The translations under genes and the position numbers were made by a program. From positions 1 to 35,734 of the forward strand of contig NW_026971752.1 of the NCBI RefSeq assembly GCF_963678635.1: 35,734 nucleotides of DNA, written 5' to 3'. This DNA comes from Symsagittifera roscoffensis. Taxonomy: Eukaryota; Xenacoelomorpha; Acoela; Convolutidae. Of this stretch, positions 1-6,180 are shown one piece after another; position 1 is the stretch's first letter; each line of letters begins with the position of its first letter. The notes beneath the pieces were generated by a model, which saw only the letters and a list, made by a program, of their open reading frames with translations, searched no databases and had not been told where the DNA came from.

Positions 1-699
1 CACGTAACCGTTTTTCACTCGTCGATTAGTATCAATGACTCTGAGCAACGGTGCTTTGGTGTCACCCACAATCTGATAATGGATTATATCCAAGTAGATA
101 AACATCATTTGGGTTCCAGCAGAGATATCGACAGGGTAGTCGGAAATGAAGTTTTGCGATGTGAGAGTGCTATGGATATGACTGGATTCTTTATAGCCGA
201 TATGGTAGCCCGTTCCATCTCTTATACCTTTGAAACCCAAAATACTAGGAATTTGTGGGCTCTCAAAGGTAATGCCTTCCCAATAATGCATCCAAATTGA
301 AAGATGTTTGGTAATGGGGTCGATGCTATAAGTGAAATTATCAAGATCAACCTTCCGATTGATTTCGTTGAATAATTTCTCGATTTCGCCATATTCACCC
401 TTCGTTATTTCAGTTTTCTCTCCATCATATGGTCTAGATATTTTATCTTTTGCCACTTTAAGACTTGCTCTAACTTTGTCTTTTTTATAGTACACTATTT
501 TAGTATCTGTTACATTGTTAAAATGAGTGGGAAACGTTATTTCTGACAATGCAACTCTCCATTCGCCTTGCAGATCGATATCTTCACTCAGCAGGTTTTT
601 AAAACTCGCTAGTGAGTTGTCAATGAAGATATTCATTGAGGCTGATGACACCAATGTAATACTAAAGGAATCTTTGTCACCTCCAAAGTTGCTAGACAT
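1..699 (-). CDS. Polinton minor-capsid/penton-like protein (3' end outside window)
   Basis: A minus-strand frame opens with ATG at 697-699 and stays open for 233 codons to the window edge, so the C-terminus is missing. It starts three bases after the stop of the integrase gene (703-705), in line with the tight packing of the block. Near residue 45-55 it has the pattern GEWRVALSEITFP, which resembles the 'W-x-V-x-L-x-E-I-x-Y/F-P' signature I associate with a conserved capsid-type protein in many metazoan Polintons. Further on it has alternating beta-type hydrophobic stretches. Inference: a single-jelly-roll minor capsid or penton-like protein. The assignment to penton rather than another virion protein rests on family memory, and a structure prediction would settle it. 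The plus-strand ORF at 79-300 is antisense to it and is not a gene. Confidence 0.65.
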   Translation of the reverse strand, partial: MSSNFGGDKDSFSITLVSSASMNIFIDNSLASFKNLLSEDIDLQGEWRVALSEITFPTHFNNVTDTKIVYYKKDKVRASLKVAKDKISRPYDGEKTEITKGEYGEIEKLFNEINRKVDLDNFTYSIDPITKHLSIWMHYWEGITFESPQIPSILGFKGIRDGTGYHIGYKESSHIHSTLTSQNFISDYPVDISAGTQMMFIYLDIIHYQIVGDTKAPLLRVIDTNRRVKNGYV

Positions 700-702
700 T
701 GT

Positions 703-1926
703 TTAGCTTGACCCTTCCTTTTCCAATACTCTGATTAGTTCGGGCTCATAAAATTTACCCTCTATTGGTTCTCTATCAGCGTCGATAAGATTATAAGTCG
801 GTGGGTTCCTTGTTGGTATGTCAAAGATTTCAAAAACTTCGTCAGTGAAGGATTGTTTATAACCTTTACGAAAAGGGATGTCAATTTTTGCTATTCTCAC
901 AAAATCGCCAACGTAGAGCTTTGGTCGGCGAACCAGTTTCAATGATTGTTCTGCTCTTAATGAAATTAGACGTGGAACATCCTTTTTTGTCACTTTATTG
1001 GGGGCTAATTTGATGACGCGGTTTGTTCTCGAATTTATTGTGTTGACAAAGTCTTGAAGCTTATCGATGTAAGAGTAGGTCCATTTGTCCTCCAAATACT
1101 TATAAATCAAACTTTTTAGTGATCGGATGTTCCTCTCGGCGAAAGCGGACTTCTTTTCACTCTCTGTTGTATATGTCTTGATACCCTTTTTCTCACATAA
1201 AGTTTTGAATGACCCCTTGAACTCGGTGCCTTTATCTACCCAGACTTTTTTCGGTTTCTCTGTCTTTATCATTTGATTGAACGCTTCTGCAGTTGTTGTG
1301 GCATACTTTGATTTCAGTGGCTGCACGCGAAGATAACGGGACATGCAATCTACTGCAACTAAAAGATATTTGATATCTTTGTTGTATTTTGCTAGTTTAT
1401 CAACATATGCCAAATCGATTGACCATATTTCGTTTATGTCATAAACTATTACTTTAAGCCGAGCTATTTTGCGGCGAACTGTTCGGTATTTTGTATAAGA
1501 TGGTTCTGTATGTAAAAAATGTTTCACTTTTCGTCTTGGTATGACCGTTGTAGCTTTCAAAGTTTTAACACTACCGAACAATGCTGGACCTTTATCTGTG
1601 TAACTCTTTTTCAAAAGTTTTTCCTCAGTTGGTGTAGGTTTCCCATCTTTTACTTTTTGTCTCCGTCTTTTCTGACGTTGAAGAATCTGAATCGTTATAG
1701 GGCGTACCGTACGATTCACTGTCGTCTTCGTCTTTCTCTCTTTCTTTGACTCTTTCCGTGGTGGCTTTCTTTCTTGTTTTGAGTCGTTTGGTTTGTTTTG
1801 AACTTGATGATGGCTTACTACTGTCGAGGGTTTTTGTTTTGCCCGAGGTTGACGGAGATTTGGTTGGACTTTTGGTTTTTCGTTGGGCCTGTTCTTTAAT
1901 CTTTGACTGAACCGCGTGTTTGGCAT
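703..1926 (-). CDS. INT: Polinton retroviral-type integrase (DDE)
   Basis: This 407-residue frame catalyses, by family, end processing and strand transfer of the element into host DNA. Visible features: a long basic N-terminal tail (residues 1-100, Lys/Arg/Ser rich), a zinc-finger-free linker, and a catalytic core with Asp171 (in WSIDL), Asp231 (in WVDKGTEF) and Glu264 (in AFAERNIRSLK), which is the D,D-32-E pattern of retroviral-type integrases. Near residues 340-400 is a C-terminal SH3/chromo-like segment with LYVGDFVRI and a final YEPELIRV motif typical of Polinton INT. The first ~100 codons overlap the 302-aa gene in the +1 frame. No other Met occurs before residue 195, so the protein either starts at 1926 inside the upstream gene or is made by a +1 frameshift. 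The plus-strand ORF 1519-1749 is antisense. Confidence 0.92.
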   Translation of the reverse strand: MPNTRFSQRLKNRPNEKPKVQPNLRQPRAKQKPSTVVSHHQVQNKPNDSKQERKPPRKESKKERKTKTTVNRTVRPITIQILQRQKRRRQKVKDGKPTPTEEKLLKKSYTDKGPALFGSVKTLKATTVIPRRKVKHFLHTEPSYTKYRTVRRKIARLKVIVYDINEIWSIDLAYVDKLAKYNKDIKYLLVAVDCMSRYLRVQPLKSKYATTTAEAFNQMIKTEKPKKVWVDKGTEFKGSFKTLCEKKGIKTYTTESEKKSAFAERNIRSLKSLIYKYLEDKWTYSYIDKLQDFVNTINSRTNRVIKLAPNKVTKKDVPRLISLRAEQSLKLVRRPKLYVGDFVRIAKIDIPFRKGYKQSFTDEVFEIFDIPTRNPPTYNLIDADREPIEGKFYEPELIRVLEKEGSS

Positions 1927-2533
1927 ACTTGTTAATAACAGACTCTTCGGTAAGTTCGAGAGCGGATAAAATCATTATGTAAGCAGGGTTGTGTAGTATT
2001 TTAGTTTGCTGTTGTATATCATACAAAAATGATGCTGCTTTGAGACCGGTTGGTACATTGTCAACATAAATTGTTTCATCCATGGCGTTTATTGAGACTC
2101 GAGTTGAGCTTTTGATAACCTCCAGGATATTTTTAGCTCTCGTGAATTTTTTATCCTCCATTATTTGCAATTGTAATAGAATGCGTTCATAGTTTATTTT
2201 ATTATCCTTTCGCTCCTTCTCATCCACAATCCGCTTCTCCTCTTCCTCCCCACCTTCCTGATATTGATTAGTCTCATCTTCTGTAAGAAGTCCTGTTGAT
2301 TGTTCCCCAGGGTCATTAATAGGCGTTGAGGGAGGTGTTGGGGGAAGGGGTAGTGGAAGAGTTTCAGTCGATACTGAGTTATGCTTCGTGGGTATTAGAG
2401 GTCTCATGCGGTTCAAGTAAGATAACTGGGGCTTTTTGTGTTTAATTGAACTGTTAAACAGCACTTGTGATGCATGCGGTTGCTCACGGATATATGTATG
2501 TTTTGGAATTAAAACAAACTCTTCTGCTGCCAT
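1625..2533 (-). CDS. Polinton-conserved 302-aa protein of unknown function
   Basis: The N-terminus has FVLIPKHTYIREQP, like the 'F-V-L-I/V-P-K' opening of a protein found in many Polintons. A Pro/Ser-rich low-complexity linker with an acidic stretch follows at about residues 50-110. Next comes a predicted helical domain (about 115-215) containing YERILLQLQIMEDKKF, a short beta-like piece (SINAMDETIYVDNVPTG) and SFLYDIQQQTKILH. The tail (about 215-302) is Lys/Ser/Thr rich and overlaps the start of the integrase frame by 302 bases. It starts three bases after the stop of the 102-aa gene. The role is not known to me. The DNA-binding-like basic tail and its position among virion genes suggest a capsid-associated or packaging accessory protein, but that is inference. 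Confidence 0.7.
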   Translation of the reverse strand: MAAEEFVLIPKHTYIREQPHASQVLFNSSIKHKKPQLSYLNRMRPLIPTKHNSVSTETLPLPLPPTPPSTPINDPGEQSTGLLTEDETNQYQEGGEEEEKRIVDEKERKDNKINYERILLQLQIMEDKKFTRAKNILEVIKSSTRVSINAMDETIYVDNVPTGLKAASFLYDIQQQTKILHNPAYIMILSALELTEESVINKYAKHAVQSKIKEQAQRKTKSPTKSPSTSGKTKTLDSSKPSSSSKQTKRLKTRKKATTERVKEREKDEDDSESYGTPYNDSDSSTSEKTETKSKRWETYTN

Positions 2534-2536
2534 GTT

Positions 2537-2845
2537 TTATGCTGATGGTAAGTATCTGTAGCAGAAGTAAAGTATCAGTCTGATCAAGTTGAAACCTTGT
2601 TTCGTTAGAATAATTGCTCGTTTTCGTTCAAGTTTTGTTTTTCGGCTGATTAAAAGTTTGTATGCCACTTCGAAATTTTCAATGTTTGGAATATTAACAG
2701 ATACATTGCCATTGACTACATTGAGCAAACATTCACATATAACTGAAATAACTTGAGGATTTGTTGTTTTTCTAATGAAGCTTCGGAGCTGGCTGGGATT
2801 CAATTGTACCATGTGCTGCAGAATAGATAATTTTTTCGCGTTCAT
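2537..2845 (-). CDS. Small conserved Polinton protein (102 aa)
   Basis: The frame encodes a short helical, basic protein. It contains SVICECLLNVVNGNVSVN in the middle and a C-terminal run of KTKLERKRAIILTKQGFNLI. The 'ICEC-x-N-x-x-NGN' and 'K-x-x-R-x-I-L-x-x-x-G-F' arrangement recalls a small ORF that sits next to the ATPase in many Polintons. Its start overlaps the 3' end of the ATPase gene by 74 bases; a second Met at residue 12 (2812) would shorten the overlap to about 41 bases. It is followed three bases later by the 302-aa gene. The function is unknown; the basic character and virion-gene context are compatible with a nucleoprotein or minor virion role. Confidence 0.72.
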   Translation of the reverse strand: MNAKKLSILQHMVQLNPSQLRSFIRKTTNPQVISVICECLLNVVNGNVSVNIPNIENFEVAYKLLISRKTKLERKRAIILTKQGFNLIRLILYFCYRYLPSA

Positions 2846-3494
2846 TTGTGAGAGGTGTAACCTCTGCCTGATTTATTGGTAAGTAAAAAATTGAGGGACC
2901 AGGTGGTGTAATGTTTGAACAATATCTCAAACAATCGGATGTACGCGGATCCAAGTCGATTAAAAGATGACCGTATGTGTCTTTTGTAGCGAGCTGATAA
3001 CAGTGTCTCAAAAATTTAGTGTTGTTCAATTGTCTTCCAAGATGATCAAGTTGCTGAATATCACGAGGTGATTTGAACAGAATGATGTGTGATGTGTTTA
3101 AATCAATTGTTCGAGACCATCTGCTTTGTTGGAACAAATTATGTTTAACATATATTACATCTATGCCTCGGTGTCTTCCTGCTGTTGCAAGTTTGACAAA
3201 GTCTTTATCGTTATAGATTTCTTCGCATGAATCATCAAAAACTAGAAGAATGTTTTCAAGGTTTCGCAAACTGTCAAAGCCATTGAATTTTATGAAAGTT
3301 AGATCAATGCTGTGGGTATTGGATTTTTCACTATAAAGAGGCTGAATCTCTTTGTAAAAGTATAAGGCTCTTTGAAATTTGGGATAAAATGTTTTTCCTT
3401 TCAACAATTTGAATATCAGCTCTGTTTTTCCAGAACCCGAGGGGCCCACGATGGCTAAAAAAAGTCTCGTAGATGTATCAATAACTTTATTCAT
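2772..3494 (-). CDS. ATP: FtsK/HerA-type A32-like genome-packaging ATPase
   Basis: The protein (240 residues from the chosen start) has Walker A GPSGSGKT at residues 17-24, Walker B ILLVFDD at 82-88, then AGRHRGIDVIYVKHNLFQQ at about 106-123 and SHIILFKSPRD at about 135-145. This is the order and spacing of the Polinton/virophage packaging ATPase family. By family it pumps element DNA into a capsid. The open frame extends upstream to 3548, but I chose Met at 3492-3494. There the ATG overlaps the stop of the upstream membrane-protein gene as ATGA (3491-3494), and the extra 18 upstream residues would overlap that gene by 58 bases and add an unconserved hydrophobic stretch. The 3' end overlaps the 102-aa gene by 74 bases. 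Confidence 0.93.
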   Translation of the reverse strand: MNKVIDTSTRLFLAIVGPSGSGKTELIFKLLKGKTFYPKFQRALYFYKEIQPLYSEKSNTHSIDLTFIKFNGFDSLRNLENILLVFDDSCEEIYNDKDFVKLATAGRHRGIDVIYVKHNLFQQSRWSRTIDLNTSHIILFKSPRDIQQLDHLGRQLNNTKFLRHCYQLATKDTYGHLLIDLDPRTSDCLRYCSNITPPGPSIFYLPINQAEVTPLTNEREKIIYSAAHGTIESQPAPKLH

Positions 3495-3829
3495 ATTCTT
3501 GGATTTGGTAATACATAACCAACTAAACCCGATAAAATTGAAAACCAAACTGAGGTTTCTTCACAAGTTAACTGCGTTAATGAAAGTTTAAAAATACAAA
3601 AAGCCAATAAAATCAGAATCAACACCATTTGTGACATGAAAACTACTTCAGACCGTGGTACAGTCACGTTATTGCAAAATTTCCATGATTTTTTCTCCAT
3701 ATGATTTTCGTCATACACAAAATCGGTAACTATAGTTCCATCAGTCTCGTCAACTACTGTGTCATTCATTTCAATTTCCCTACCGCTTTCCCTCACTCTT
3801 GAACTTGCAGAATGAAAAATATATATCAT
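3491..3829 (-). CDS. Small single-pass or two-pass membrane protein of the Polinton block
   Basis: The frame (112 aa from 3829, or 92 aa from a Met at 3769) has a short polar N-terminus, a strong hydrophobic segment (QMVLILILLAFCIFKLSL), a short loop and a C-terminal hydrophobic stretch ending GLVGYVLPNPRI. A C-terminal 'GY-x-LPNP' ending next to the ATPase is a feature I associate with Polinton membrane proteins. It resembles small membrane proteins of related viruses, which may act in virion or membrane interactions. The start at 3769 (MNDTVV) looks more natural because the first 20 residues lack any pattern, but both starts are possible. Its stop overlaps the ATPase start by four bases. 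Confidence 0.6.
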   Translation of the reverse strand: MIYIFHSASSRVRESGREIEMNDTVVDETDGTIVTDFVYDENHMEKKSWKFCNNVTVPRSEVVFMSQMVLILILLAFCIFKLSLTQLTCEETSVWFSILSGLVGYVLPNPRI

Positions 3830-3844
3830 ATATAAAAAAATTAA

Positions 3845-4165
3845 TTAAGCATCTGAACAGTAATAAATTTCATATCGTGTATAACCTGTATAGACACTCG
3901 GTTTATTATCATCATCAAAATCATAGTGCATTTCCAAAACATAATTGGCTGGGACATGATCAGTTTTGGCATGATACACAATTTTCTTCACAGAATCTTC
4001 TCTTATTATTTTTTGAATCTCATTGGGTAGTTCACTGCTGGTTAGATCCATTTGAACTCCTGGTTGACGTTTGGGCACTAAGACTAGCTTGGGAAGACAA
4101 AGACCGCGCTTGCTGGGTAACATTACTGATGTATTTGAATCGTTGAAAGTAGATGAATTGGTCAA
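3845..4165 (-). CDS. Unrecognised small Polinton-block protein (106 aa or shorter)
   Basis: The open frame runs from 4165 with internal Met codons at about 4123 and 4051. It overlaps the preceding 114-aa gene by 134 bases, in the +1 frame. Starting at 4051 (MDLTSSELP) would cut the overlap to about 20 bases and leave a compact ~68-residue protein. The C-terminal half has an alternating beta-like pattern with a Tyr-rich end (TGYTRYEIYYC). I do not recognise the family. It is included because it fills an otherwise unexplained gap in a block with almost no spare DNA. Plus-strand ORFs at 3799-4146 and 4071-4277 are antisense. Confidence 0.5.
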   Translation of the reverse strand: MTNSSTFNDSNTSVMLPSKRGLCLPKLVLVPKRQPGVQMDLTSSELPNEIQKIIREDSVKKIVYHAKTDHVPANYVLEMHYDFDDDNKPSVYTGYTRYEIYYCSDA

Positions 4166-4376
4166 TCACGGGGAAGAACCTCCTCAAAGTGCACAACTCT
4201 TCTTCAGAAAGTGTAACTTGTTCTTTTCGTTGAACTACTTGGCCTCTACAATCAATGCGTTCAATCCTGGTCAATGAAATCTTTATGTTACTTTCTGGTG
4301 TCATCCAAGCACAAAGAACTGAATTTGGAGATATGTATGTCTCCACTTTCCCTTGACGCTCGTTGTTGACACTCAT
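4032..4376 (-). CDS. Small protein with PC4-like ssDNA-binding resemblance (114 aa)
   Basis: The core region (about residues 28-75) reads as two or three beta strands followed by VTLSEEELCTLRRFFPVID. It resembles the end of the PC4/p15 single-stranded-DNA-binding fold, in which strands are followed by 'G-x-x-L-s-x-x-x-W-x-x-L' and a helix. The C-terminal ~35 residues are Ser/Gln/Thr-rich low complexity. It overlaps the exonuclease-like gene at its start by 89 bases and the next small gene at its end by 134 bases. The PC4 link is only a pattern-level impression; an alternative is an unrelated virion or DNA-binding accessory protein. Confidence 0.55.
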   Translation of the reverse strand: MSVNNERQGKVETYISPNSVLCAWMTPESNIKISLTRIERIDCRGQVVQRKEQVTLSEEELCTLRRFFPVIDQFIYFQRFKYISNVTQQARSLSSQASLSAQTSTRSSNGSNQQ

Positions 4377-4908
4377 TTTTCAACCAATCAAAGAACGCTT
4401 TCGACTTTTTTAATGCACAATGATTTTTAGAGTTATGGTGCGGTAGGTGTTTGTTACAATTCACAAAATTCTTGAAATATAATTGTTCGACTCGTGGACA
4501 GCCCAAATCGTCAAGATTCACAACTTTGCGGTCTAAGTATTTGGATAAAAAATCAGCTTTTTCTTTTCCTTTGGCGTAGAATACAGCATTGGGGTTTCTT
4601 AAGACAAAACTTTGAATGATTTGGTTCAAATTCAGGTATAAATAATCACCGCTATCCCAATGAAGTCCGTGCAAATAATTTGTCAGCCAGTTGTAGGCTT
4701 TTTGTTCAGATTTTGGAAGGGAATTGAAATTAACTGGAGGTAGAAAAACTAGGGAATCACTGTTGTCGGAAGTTGTTATAGCTAATTCTTTTACTATAAA
4801 TGTGTTTTTCTGGTGTCGAAATCCCTCAAAATCCAACACAACTGATTTTTCTTTCAGCATTCTAATAAATGGTAGAGTTTCGGTTTTTTCAGTTTGATAT
4901 ACAAACAA
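4288..4908 (-). CDS. Polinton-associated protein with DEDD-exonuclease-like pattern
   Basis: The protein has VVLDFEGF (Asp26, Glu28), then FIVKELAI (Glu41) in the way the first motif of DEDD 3'-5' exonucleases is followed by an 'ELA' strand. The middle (WLTNYLHGLHW at about 74-84) and the end (GCPRVEQL, two His/Cys-containing segments near 151-164, then CALKKSKAFFDWL at 164-176) match a protein I recall from invertebrate Polinton-like elements. Whether the catalytic Asp of the later motifs survive is unclear, so activity is not claimed. The upstream gene ends at 4854. A start at Met17 (4860) would overlap it by only seven bases and remove a leader without conserved features, so 4860 is as likely as 4908. 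It ends inside the next gene. Confidence 0.62.
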   Translation of the reverse strand: MFVYQTEKTETLPFIRMLKEKSVVLDFEGFRHQKNTFIVKELAITTSDNSDSLVFLPPVNFNSLPKSEQKAYNWLTNYLHGLHWDSGDYLYLNLNQIIQSFVLRNPNAVFYAKGKEKADFLSKYLDRKVVNLDDLGCPRVEQLYFKNFVNCNKHLPHHNSKNHCALKKSKAFFDWLKNECQQRASRESGDIHISKFSSLCLDDTRK

Positions 4909-5336
4909 AACGTAATTCCACTCAAGTGACCAATCAAACTACTGTTGCATTTCCATGGTAAAACATAGCAGTATGTGGGACCAGTGTTATAAACTTCGCG
5001 GACAAAACCGGCGGCATCGTGTAAAATAGCATGCAATCGTAAAATTTTCGAATCATTTAAATATTTATCCAAAGAAGAATTGTCTATACCGATCAGACCC
5101 CCATAGGGTCTCAACTTGATAGCAACATCGTAATTTATATCATTAGTAGTTGAGAAGAAGAACAGTGAACATGCAGCTAAGAAATAATTTCGACGGTTGG
5201 TGTTTTCCGGATAGGTTTTTTTCAAAGTAATAAAAATTTCATGAATAATTTCCAAGTCTTTTGAAGTAACTCTACGTTTTTCCAATTTCATTTTTTTTAA
5301 ATTTTTCCAGCACTTCTCCGACCTGCTGAATTTCAA
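4854..5336 (-). CDS. Conserved Polinton-type protein, unknown function (160 aa)
   Basis: This is the first gene of the minus-strand block. The distinctive part is at about residues 75-135: KLRPYGGLIGIDN, then LRLHAILHDAAGFV, then GPTYCYVLPW, then a hydrophobic GHLSGITFCLYI. The 'LHAxLHDAxG' and 'GPxYCY' pair recalls a recurrent ORF in invertebrate Polintons whose role I do not know. Met16 (5291) is an alternative start. The region upstream (5337-5423) should hold the block's promoter, but no TATA-like element stands out. It is transcribed away from the unassigned plus-strand ORF at 5424, making a short divergent intergenic region. Confidence 0.6.
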   Translation of the reverse strand: MKFSRSEKCWKNLKKMKLEKRRVTSKDLEIIHEIFITLKKTYPENTNRRNYFLAACSLFFFSTTNDINYDVAIKLRPYGGLIGIDNSSLDKYLNDSKILRLHAILHDAAGFVREVYNTGPTYCYVLPWKCNSSLIGHLSGITFCLYIKLKKPKLYHLLEC

Positions 5337-5423
5337 GCCAGTGGAAATGAAAGTAACCTTCTAGATACCACTTACTCACTCCTATTTCTAACTAATGATT
5401 TCTACCTATTTTCATGTGTTTAG

Positions 5424-5774
5424 ATGGATATTCCCCTTGGTGGTCTCCACGAGTCACCCATTGATTTGCCTTATGTGGGACCTGGAACTCACGAAGGCAA
5501 AAATATCTTTGGTGTGACCGTAGAGTTTACCCCGGCCACCACTGCAGCGAATTTTAAGCTGCATTACATTGAGGTTGCATTTGAGAAAAAGGAGGGCATA
5601 TTTGAATATGTGTGTGTTGATGTGGGGAGCATGGAAAATTTCTGGCTGTGCGAGTCTCTGGGTGCGGGATTCGAGAGTACTGAGTGGCGCTTCAAATTTC
5701 AAATGGAGCGTCTAGTCAGTATTCTTCATGTCCCTTGGTCGGATCCCGAAGACGACATGCGGATGTGGCCGTAA
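5424..5774 (+). CDS. Unassigned 116-aa ORF, possibly an exon
   Basis: This is a plus-strand ORF with richer GC than its surroundings and an amphipathic, beta-like protein with many aromatic residues (FWLCESLGAGF, WRFKFQMERL). It is preceded by TTTCATGTGTTTAG directly before the ATG, which looks like a splice acceptor, and GTAAAC overlaps its stop and could serve as a donor. It might therefore be an internal exon, a divergent Polinton gene, or a chance ORF. I recognise no family. The minus-strand ORF at 5454-5702 is antisense to it. Confidence 0.3.
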   Translation: MDIPLGGLHESPIDLPYVGPGTHEGKNIFGVTVEFTPATTAANFKLHYIEVAFEKKEGIFEYVCVDVGSMENFWLCESLGAGFESTEWRFKFQMERLVSILHVPWSDPEDDMRMWP

Positions 5775-6040
5775 ACCCTTCCTCTGCTCTCCTATCCGTA
5801 CTCTTGTTAACATTCCGTTTTTATTTTATTTTTTCTTTTTTTTATATGTTACTTTATCTATTATTTATCAAGTCCTCTTTACCTTCTTACCCTCTTATTA
5901 TTTGTCACGTCCTTCCTCCTTCTCAAGCAGGTCAGTTTTTTAATGGGGTCTCAAACTTATTTAGTTGAACAGTGGGAAAGTTTGGAAGGGATTAAATTTA
6001 ACCACCGCGCGAAAATAAATACCAAAGTATTTTGTCTGTC
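5775..6040. other. Non-coding, pyrimidine-rich stretch
   Basis: T- and C-rich sequence with long T runs and a possible acceptor-like tract (CTTCTCAAGCAG, around 5919-5930). The short plus-strand ORFs here (5684-5968, 5728-5943 and 5943-6131) have no family signal and low-complexity translations, so I treat them as chance. No RNA gene is seen. Confidence 0.5.
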
Positions 6041-6180
6041 GGGTGTCCTTAGAGAGGGGTCTTTTTATTTCGGGCAGGGTACTTTGGGGTCTTTAAAAAA
6101 GATGGGTCCTTTTAGACCCTACTTTTGGTAGGACCCCAAAGACCCCTACCGTCGAAAAGACCCCCCCCTAAGGACACACG
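6041..6180. repeat. Imperfect palindrome, ~50-bp arms (fold-back)
   Basis: The left arm (about 6041-6092) and the right arm (about 6131-6180) are near reverse complements. GTCCTTAG pairs with CTAAGGAC, GGGGTCTTTT with AAAAGACCCC, and CTTTGGGGTC with GACCCCAAAG. Inside the ~38-base loop, GGGTC and GACCC form a further small hairpin. The whole could fold into one long, G/C-rich stem in an AT-rich region. It could be a miniature fold-back transposon or a terminal structure of the neighbouring Polinton; no target-site duplication was recognised. Confidence 0.7.

Larger units (their letters stand above)
1..5336 (-). mobile_element. Maverick/Polinton element, partial (left side beyond window)
   Basis: Ten minus-strand ORFs are packed with overlaps or gaps of only a few bases, apart from one 15-base gap. 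They include the two diagnostic Polinton genes, a retroviral-type integrase and an FtsK/HerA A32-type packaging ATPase, along with several small proteins that resemble known Polinton accessory genes. Established knowledge: Polintons are large self-synthesising DNA transposons related to adintoviruses and virophages, and they encode PolB, integrase, ATPase, protease and jelly-roll capsid proteins. PolB, protease and the double-jelly-roll major capsid gene are not in view and should lie below base 1. Every frame I read is open, so this copy looks recent or still constrained. I could not identify a terminal inverted repeat at the right side, so 5336 marks the end of the gene block and is not a proven element end. 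Confidence 0.88.

Noticed and set aside
5454-5520. 'YVGPGT' in the 116-aa ORF as a viral phospholipase A2 motif
   Set aside because: The required His-Asp catalytic segment does not follow, so the resemblance is accidental.
5943-6131. 62-aa plus-strand ORF
   Set aside because: Half of it reads through the imperfect palindrome, and the composition is low complexity.
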